Source: JADHUC01 sp964617665
GTDB lineage: Bacteria > Planctomycetota > Planctomycetia > Pirellulales > Pirellulaceae
DNA length: 29,815 bases
Assembly (NCBI GenBank): GCA_964617665.1
Contig: CAZUAH010000122.1
Coordinates: forward strand, 1 to 29,815
Direction: 5' to 3'
The translations under genes were made by a program, and so were the position numbers. Under the pieces are notes generated by a model. That model saw nothing but the letters and a program-made list of their open reading frames with translations. It did not search any database and was not told the DNA's origin. Below are positions 26,501 through 29,815 of this stretch, piece after piece (within the stretch, counting starts at the first letter, position 1; each line of letters starts with the position of its first letter).

Positions 26501-27712
26501 AGCGCTCATCGACCCCACAATCGAAGACGCCCCGGCCGATGTATCGGGGTCGGCACGATCCTGTGTCTTTTGTGCGGGCACGAGGATCGGCGAAAACAGT
26601 AAGATCAGGATTGCGGCCGAGCAACCCATGAGACTCAAAGGCAATGCCAAACGGCAGGACGTGCGATTCTCCAGGACCATCTGAAGCCTCCTTCTGAATG
26701 AGTTCATTTGCCCAAAGCCGCTAGCGATCGCACCAACGGGCCGACCGCCCTCGGACAGGAAGTCCACGGTCTTCATCATGCTCTCCGCGTAGGCCATCGC
26801 CTTGGTGGGAAACCACTTCACTACCCAGCCATCGCAACACTGATCGGCTGCGCGACGCAACTGTCGGCGAGCGAACCACGCCACCGGATGCCACCAGTAG
26901 AGGCTGACCACTAGCAGCTCGAACCACGTTAGCCAATGATCTCGCCGACGCAGATGGGCCACTTCGTGAGCCAGTATCGTCCTGCGCTCGTCGTCGTTCA
27001 GCGACGACAGCAACGATTTCGGAAGCAACAGAACGGCACGTTTGCCGACGCCGAACACCAACGGCACCGTCCGAGCACCGGAAACACGGACATTGGGAAG
27101 GACGCGAACACGAGCAGACTGTGCGAGCGAGGCCACTTCATCACGCAGTTCACGGGGAGCTGCGGTCGCGTGGCGCAAGAGCCAACGAAACCGGCAAACC
27201 CTCAGCAACACTGTGGCCGTCATGACAAACGCGCCGGCAAACCAGACCGCAATCGCGCCGTGAGTCCATGTCAGCCACGGCTCGACGAAGATGGCCCAAA
27301 AGGTGCGTCTCTCGTTGGTCACCCTTGGTGCGAATGTCGGCTCGGCGTGGTGCTCGCCCTGAGTCCCAGGCGCCCGATCCTCCCAATCGCGCCACCCTGG
27401 GTCTAGAGCGTTATTGCCGCTCTGCAACGCAATTGGAACCTCAGAACGCGTAGCGACAAAGACGCCGGGCCCGTCGCCATCCAGGTCCCGCGCAAAGCTC
27501 GTGTCAACTTCAGCGACACGCCCACTTGCCGCAGGAATCGTGATCGGAACGTTGAAGAACGGCGGCGTCACCAGCTTCGCCAATACAACCAGCCAAAGCA
27601 AATGGGCCAGCGGCGCGTGCCTCCAAATGCGCGTTACCACAAGCACAACGACGGCCAGCCCCATGACCACGATCGCATTAGTCAAGCCAACGGCCAACAA
27701 CGTCTCGATCAT
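23561..27712 (-). CDS. BlaR1-like M56 metallopeptidase with 21 WD40 repeats
   Basis: A 1383-residue membrane protein. Residues 1-380 are the M56/BlaR1 membrane-protease part: helices at about 5-28 and 33-52, a helix near 155, the zinc motif HEVAH (249-253), the downstream QCCDGWVV segment, and a last helix at about 356-379. Instead of a penicillin sensor, it continues into about 21 consecutive WD40 units from residue 430 to the end (repeated VAFSPDGKLLATGSxDxTVRLWD pattern), enough for three seven-bladed propellers. M56 receptors cleave BlaI-type repressors after sensing; the propellers presumably sense or scaffold (inference). It overlaps blaI by four bases. Similar M56-WD40 fusions occur in Planctomycetota. 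Confidence 0.9.
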   Translation of the reverse strand: MIETLLAVGLTNAIVVMGLAVVVLVVTRIWRHAPLAHLLWLVVLAKLVTPPFFNVPITIPAASGRVAEVDTSFARDLDGDGPGVFVATRSEVPIALQSGNNALDPGWRDWEDRAPGTQGEHHAEPTFAPRVTNERRTFWAIFVEPWLTWTHGAIAVWFAGAFVMTATVLLRVCRFRWLLRHATAAPRELRDEVASLAQSARVRVLPNVRVSGARTVPLVFGVGKRAVLLLPKSLLSSLNDDERRTILAHEVAHLRRRDHWLTWFELLVVSLYWWHPVAWFARRQLRRAADQCCDGWVVKWFPTKAMAYAESMMKTVDFLSEGGRPVGAIASGFGQMNSFRRRLQMVLENRTSCRLALPLSLMGCSAAILILLFSPILVPAQKTQDRADPDTSAGASSIVGSMSAAAFRGKSGGRRPGSAAASRIDLTASTVQFDRRPLDLLYVNPPIKGVAVSPDGKLLATGAGEYPHPGELTVWDLATRAIRFSFKRPYGVRCITFSPDSRLIATGDIDAIVRLYQAATGELVAELGGHTNVVRSVAFSPDGKRLVTGSLDFTIRVWDVASGKSLNVLRGHERAVYVAAISPDGRTIASGGCDNTVRLWDAESGEEKQILRGHENHVLMVAFSPDGTTLATSTWEGVAKMWDAASGAEKRTLTFPGPPGMGTQSLSFSPDGKALGIGAIDGKVQFWDAATGEEIASLSADVDRTRPGLANAIYALAFTPNGKQVVGGVGDGTTRLWDFATGDEIDVLREVAAKDDEPSAVLFIAYSPNGKLIASVHGDKKVRLRDARSGQLKQILGGSDAEVTCAAFSPDGRFLATAGADKTVTLWDVDSSDVDPADGSRLNSPPPKSPHVIAKERRTFAGHTSSVFSLAFSPDGRRLASGGHDKTVRLWDIPDGSEVACFEGHTATVRSAAFSPDGKLLAAGSGDGIVKLWHVKSGRDTATLEAHSKVVTSVAFSRDGAILASASEDKTIKLWDVSPAKAEGVSLRTTIEEHTAPVWCLAFSPQGRMLASGGLDGFVRLWDPQNAHQLAKLFPHRRPVTALAFAPDGRTLLAGSFDGALKRWQAKEPDRSFVEPLATFQDAPRSVTTVAISPDGKLLATAGKDETITLRNLRSHDVVRQLAGNPFVVYYVAFSPDGETLAAATNFAVQLWNFKTGEKLKLLECHTRGTQRVAFSPDGRRLASAGGDHRVKLWDVGTGKLLHTMSDEDVGTTNVAFSPDGRRLATSSGLIQNWKVPSKLILWDADSGRDIATFDAHGQRIRGLLFDQSGERLLSYGPPGGVRVWDIATRTQQAPMGSGPATAAVLLPDGIHLGTGTMVGSIDLWQLETGEQVRRYEGHGDAIYQIACSPDGAVLASASRDGTVKLWPTGLAAHAESKATSAR

Positions 27713-28116
27713 GGCTTGTGCCTCCCCGATTTACTCTTGCCTCGCTTGGCTTCGTCCAACAGGCCCCTCAGCATCTCGCGATCGCGTTTCGAAAGTCTCG
27801 CGCCTTCGACCAGATGCATTAGCACGGGCGCGAGCGAACCATCGCACAGCCGCTCGGCCATTTCCTGGAGCTGCGCGTCAATGAGATCGCCTCGGTCTGC
27901 GGTCGCGGCAAAGACATGAGCCATCTTTGACCGGTCCCGCATGGCGCAGCCCTTTTCCTCCAACTGCTCCAGCAGCTTCTGTACCGTCGCGTAATCCGAT
28001 GTGGTTTGCGAAGGATAAAGCTCCGCAGTCAATTGCCGAATCGTCTGCGGCCCATCTCGCCACAAAGCCTCCAGTACGGCAAACTGCGCCTCCGTTAGTC
28101 GAATCTTCGCTGCCAA
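27709..28116 (-). CDS. blaI: BlaI/MecI-family transcriptional repressor
   Basis: A 135-residue protein starting with TTG 28116, chosen because AAGGAG lies 8 bases upstream and the product begins MAAKIRLTEAQFAVLEALW. The winged helix is at about 5-75 (TIRQLTAELYPSQTTSDYATVQKLLEQLEEKG), followed by the dimerisation helices at about 90-125. BlaI dimers block their own promoter until an M56 protease cleaves them. Here the protease gene follows directly (ATGA overlap), and two operator-like palindromes cover the promoter. The C-terminus is basic (KRGKSKSGRHKP). Confidence 0.93.
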   Translation of the reverse strand: MAAKIRLTEAQFAVLEALWRDGPQTIRQLTAELYPSQTTSDYATVQKLLEQLEEKGCAMRDRSKMAHVFAATADRGDLIDAQLQEMAERLCDGSLAPVLMHLVEGARLSKRDREMLRGLLDEAKRGKSKSGRHKP

Positions 28117-28136
28117 TTTCAGATCTCCTTATTGAT

Positions 28137-28157
28137 CGTCAGATGTATCATCTGACG
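28137..28157. promoter_or_regulatory. BlaI operator 1, perfect palindrome
   Basis: CGTCAGATG-TAT-CATCTGACG is a perfect palindrome with 9-base arms and a 3-base centre. It lies just downstream of the -10 hexamer of the minus-strand blaI promoter, over the expected transcription start, where a bound repressor would block initiation. Confidence 0.8.
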
Positions 28158-28159
28158 TA

Positions 28160-28188
28160 ATGGTAAGATAAATCATCTGAGGTGTCAA
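28160..28188 (-). promoter_or_regulatory. blaI promoter
   Basis: On the minus strand, TTGACA (28183-28188, a perfect -35) is followed after 17 bases by TACCAT (28160-28165, a 4/6 match to the -10). The spacer holds operator 2, so the promoter appears to be directly repressed by BlaI. Confidence 0.7.
28164..28180. promoter_or_regulatory. BlaI operator 2, imperfect copy
   Basis: TAAGATAAATCATCTGA matches the core of operator 1 (TCAGATGTATCATCTGA) at 14 of 17 positions, offset by 25 bases. It sits between the -35 and -10 elements. Paired operators of this kind are usual for BlaI/MecI systems. Confidence 0.65.
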
Positions 28189-28442
28189 GCGGCGTGAGCT
28201 AAGAAACTCAGCCGAACCATAACAGCTTCCTTCTACGCGACTTGCGAGACCTCCCGACTCGACTTCTCAACCGAAGTTCGCCCTCACCTGCGTTAGATTC
28301 GCCAACAGCTTTGCGCGCTCATGAGTATCCGTCATGAGTCACCAACAGAATCCGTTTGCGCACTCATGTCACGCCCTCGGCTCGCAACGCCGCAAGTGCC
28401 TTTCGCTGGGGGCAGTCGAAGGCGCTTTAAGGCGAGCGGCAG
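28189..28442. other. Intergenic region upstream of the blaI promoter
   Basis: No ORF with a ribosome site, RNA gene or clear repeat was recognised in this stretch between the blaI promoter and the terminator-like hairpin. Confidence 0.5.
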
Positions 28443-28511
28443 AAAAAAAACTTACGACCCCTCACCCTACCCTCTCCCTTGTTATCCCGCTACGCGGGCA
28501 GGGGCGAGGGG
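28443..28511 (-). terminator. Intrinsic terminator-like hairpin (minus strand)
   Basis: On the minus strand the pair CCCCTCGCCCCT / AGGGTGAGGGG forms a GC-rich stem enclosing a smaller CCCGC-GTA-GCGGG hairpin. After about seven bases comes a run of eight T (28443-28450). It lies downstream of the PQQ-propeller remnant and could end that transcript. The 'CCCCTCACCC...CTCTCCC' motif is also a widely dispersed intergenic repeat, so it may be a repeat copy instead. Confidence 0.5.
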
Positions 28512-28564
28512 ACAATTGAATCTGCCGATCGCCTAACGTGATGGTTTCGCCAGAAGGAAGTTCC

Positions 28565-28981
28565 TCACCTTCCCACGAAGCACAACAACCGGCCGTCGGT
28601 GAGCGCGATATAGACCGAGCTGTTGGCCACGGCCAGGCTGTCCCAGGCCGGGGGCGCAGGGAGCGGGTACTCTGCGAGCTTCTCTCCGGTCGCTGCGTCC
28701 GCCAGCCAGAGCGCGCCGCCCATTCTCCCCTCATACGCCTTGGCGATGTCACCCTCGGGAAAGACGACCGGGGTACCGGCGACAAAAACCACGTTATCGG
28801 GCATGGCCATGGCTTTGCCGGTCAGCGGGATGGGACTTTGCCAGACCTTCTTTGACTGTGTGGCGGCCGATGCCAATCTCGGGGCGTTTGTCTTTCTTCT
28901 GGCGGCCTTGGTCATCTTGCCTGAGATGTGGGCTAGAGCACACCAGATCTTCGTGGATTTGAGGAAAACGGGTGCTTCCAA
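28565..28981 (-). pseudogene. C-terminal remnant of a PQQ-like beta-propeller protein
   Basis: An ORF of 138 codons. From about residue 45 it matches the last blades of planctomycete outer-surface PQQ-like propeller proteins: WQSPIPLTGKAMAM, then VVFVAGTPVVFPEGDIAKAYEGR-MGG, a WLADAATGEKLAEY blade and the terminal SVYIALTDGRLLCFVG. Full-length relatives have several hundred more residues at the N-terminus, which are absent here. The first 40 or so residues look unrelated, so the gene is probably truncated by deletion. A terminator-like hairpin follows its stop. Confidence 0.55.
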
Positions 28982-29043
28982 TCGTCGGAACCTGCGGTAA
29001 GCTGGGTACCTAACACACCGCGATCATTCCGGGAGGTCTCCTG

Positions 29044-29815
29044 GTGAGTGATGCAAAGCCGTCAAAACTCCTACTGGATGAATGTTACGCTGCCGAGGAC
29101 GATCGATTCCTCGATGTGTTTCAAGAGTTCGATTCCTACGACTTCCTGCGCTCCTTTGTGGAGAAGTGGGTACAGGACAAGCGCCCTTGGGCCCGCGAGC
29201 AGGTCGTCCGGTACCTGGAGTTGGATTGGAACATCCCCGGCCACGAAGTCGTCGTCAAACGCCTATTCAAGCACTTCGAGAACCAGCGCGCTCACGACAT
29301 GATGGCGCACTTTGTGGTGGCGTTCGATCGGTCGGTGCGGCGATCCCGGCAGTCAGTATGGCATTACGGCTCCCTGACAACGGGCTCCTGGGCGGAGGAA
29401 CGTCTGATTGCCAAGCCGAACAAGACGATCCGTGACGTGCCGGCACAAACGCAAACTGTACGCAGTCCATTTTCTCGGACGGAAATCAGCATTCCCATTC
29501 CTGCGATTCGCAATCGCCCAGAGAATCGGTTGTTCTCCCACCGAACGCGCAACTATCTGCGACGGCGCGTCTGGCGTTACTTTCGACAGCTCAGTTATCG
29601 TAAGCCCATGGCGTATGTGGCCTTCGTGACCGAGGCGTTGAGACGATACAAGGACGACGACTTCGCGGTCGGCGAGAACATCCTTGACAATTGGTCGTTG
29701 ATGCACGCGTGCTACTTCCACCACGACGCGATCGTGTTCACGCCCAACCACGCGAATCTCGCTGAAGGACGTTCGCTGGCGGAATTGACGCCGATGCCGT
29801 ATCAATTGTCAGCCT
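29044..29815 (+). CDS. Hypothetical protein, partial at the right end
   Basis: An open frame from GTG 29044 (GGGAGG at 29031-29036, 7 bases upstream) through the window end, at least 257 codons. Segments such as HYGSLTTGSWAEERLIAKPN and LFSHRTRNYLRRRVWRYFR resemble a conserved family of large planctomycete hypothetical proteins with helical-repeat-like parts. No enzyme motif is visible in the portion present. The frame uses charged, soluble residues with no signal peptide or membrane helix, so a cytoplasmic location is expected. The function is unknown. Confidence 0.8.
   Translation, partial: MSDAKPSKLLLDECYAAEDDRFLDVFQEFDSYDFLRSFVEKWVQDKRPWAREQVVRYLELDWNIPGHEVVVKRLFKHFENQRAHDMMAHFVVAFDRSVRRSRQSVWHYGSLTTGSWAEERLIAKPNKTIRDVPAQTQTVRSPFSRTEISIPIPAIRNRPENRLFSHRTRNYLRRRVWRYFRQLSYRKPMAYVAFVTEALRRYKDDDFAVGENILDNWSLMHACYFHHDAIVFTPNHANLAEGRSLAELTPMPYQLSA

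Noticed and set aside
23561..27712. Dense regular repeats on the minus strand that could suggest a CRISPR-like or tandem DNA array
   Set aside because: The periodicity of about 120-130 bases is explained by WD40 codons; there are no constant repeats with unique spacers.

Overview
The window looks like a chromosomal scaffold of a Planctomycetota bacterium, probably from a metagenome-assembled genome because there is a 10-base run of N at 10924-10933. The lineage call rests on family content. There is a planctomycete-type ECF sigma factor whose downstream partner begins with the N-terminal segment usually found on planctomycete Ser/Thr kinases. There is also a Gly/Arg/Pro-rich surface protein of the 'mu-protocadherin' type, a BlaI repressor paired with an M56 peptidase that carries WD40 propellers, and a PQQ-like propeller remnant.

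Layout. 30-1479 (minus): ECF sigma factor and an overlapping membrane sensor. 1719-8911 (plus): a stand-alone BatD C-terminal-like domain, an RND efflux adaptor and pump, a SnoaL-like secreted protein and a surface protein. 9096-12537 (plus): an organohalide-respiration-like module made of a fused RdhB-RdhA reductive dehalogenase, an RdhC/NosR-type flavoprotein and two very small ORFs. 12616-20138 (plus): a complete V/A-type ATPase operon in the order B-D-I-K-E-DUF2764-A. 20139-20417: a chimeric scrap joining an RdhC-like segment to an NhaA tail. 20538-22939 (plus): a membrane Ser/Thr kinase translationally coupled to a CBS-HEPN-like protein. 23368-28188 (minus): a broken HTH gene, the M56-WD40 receptor, BlaI and its promoter with two operators. 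28443-29815: a terminator, a PQQ-propeller remnant (minus) and a partial gene running off the right end (plus).

How the genes may work together. RdhC (covalent FMN, two CX3CP motifs) would pass electrons from the membrane pool to the fused RdhB-RdhA on the outer face, where a corrinoid/Fe-S enzyme would reduce an organohalide or a related substrate. The adjacent V-type ATPase has the residues expected for sodium binding in its c subunit, and a remnant of a Na+/H+ antiporter lies just after it. This suggests, but does not prove, a sodium-linked energy module. The strongest unusual signals are the RdhB-RdhA fusion, the circularly permuted V-ATPase operon bracketed by two diverged RdhC-derived direct repeats, the RdhC/NhaA chimera, and the kinase plus CBS-HEPN pair.
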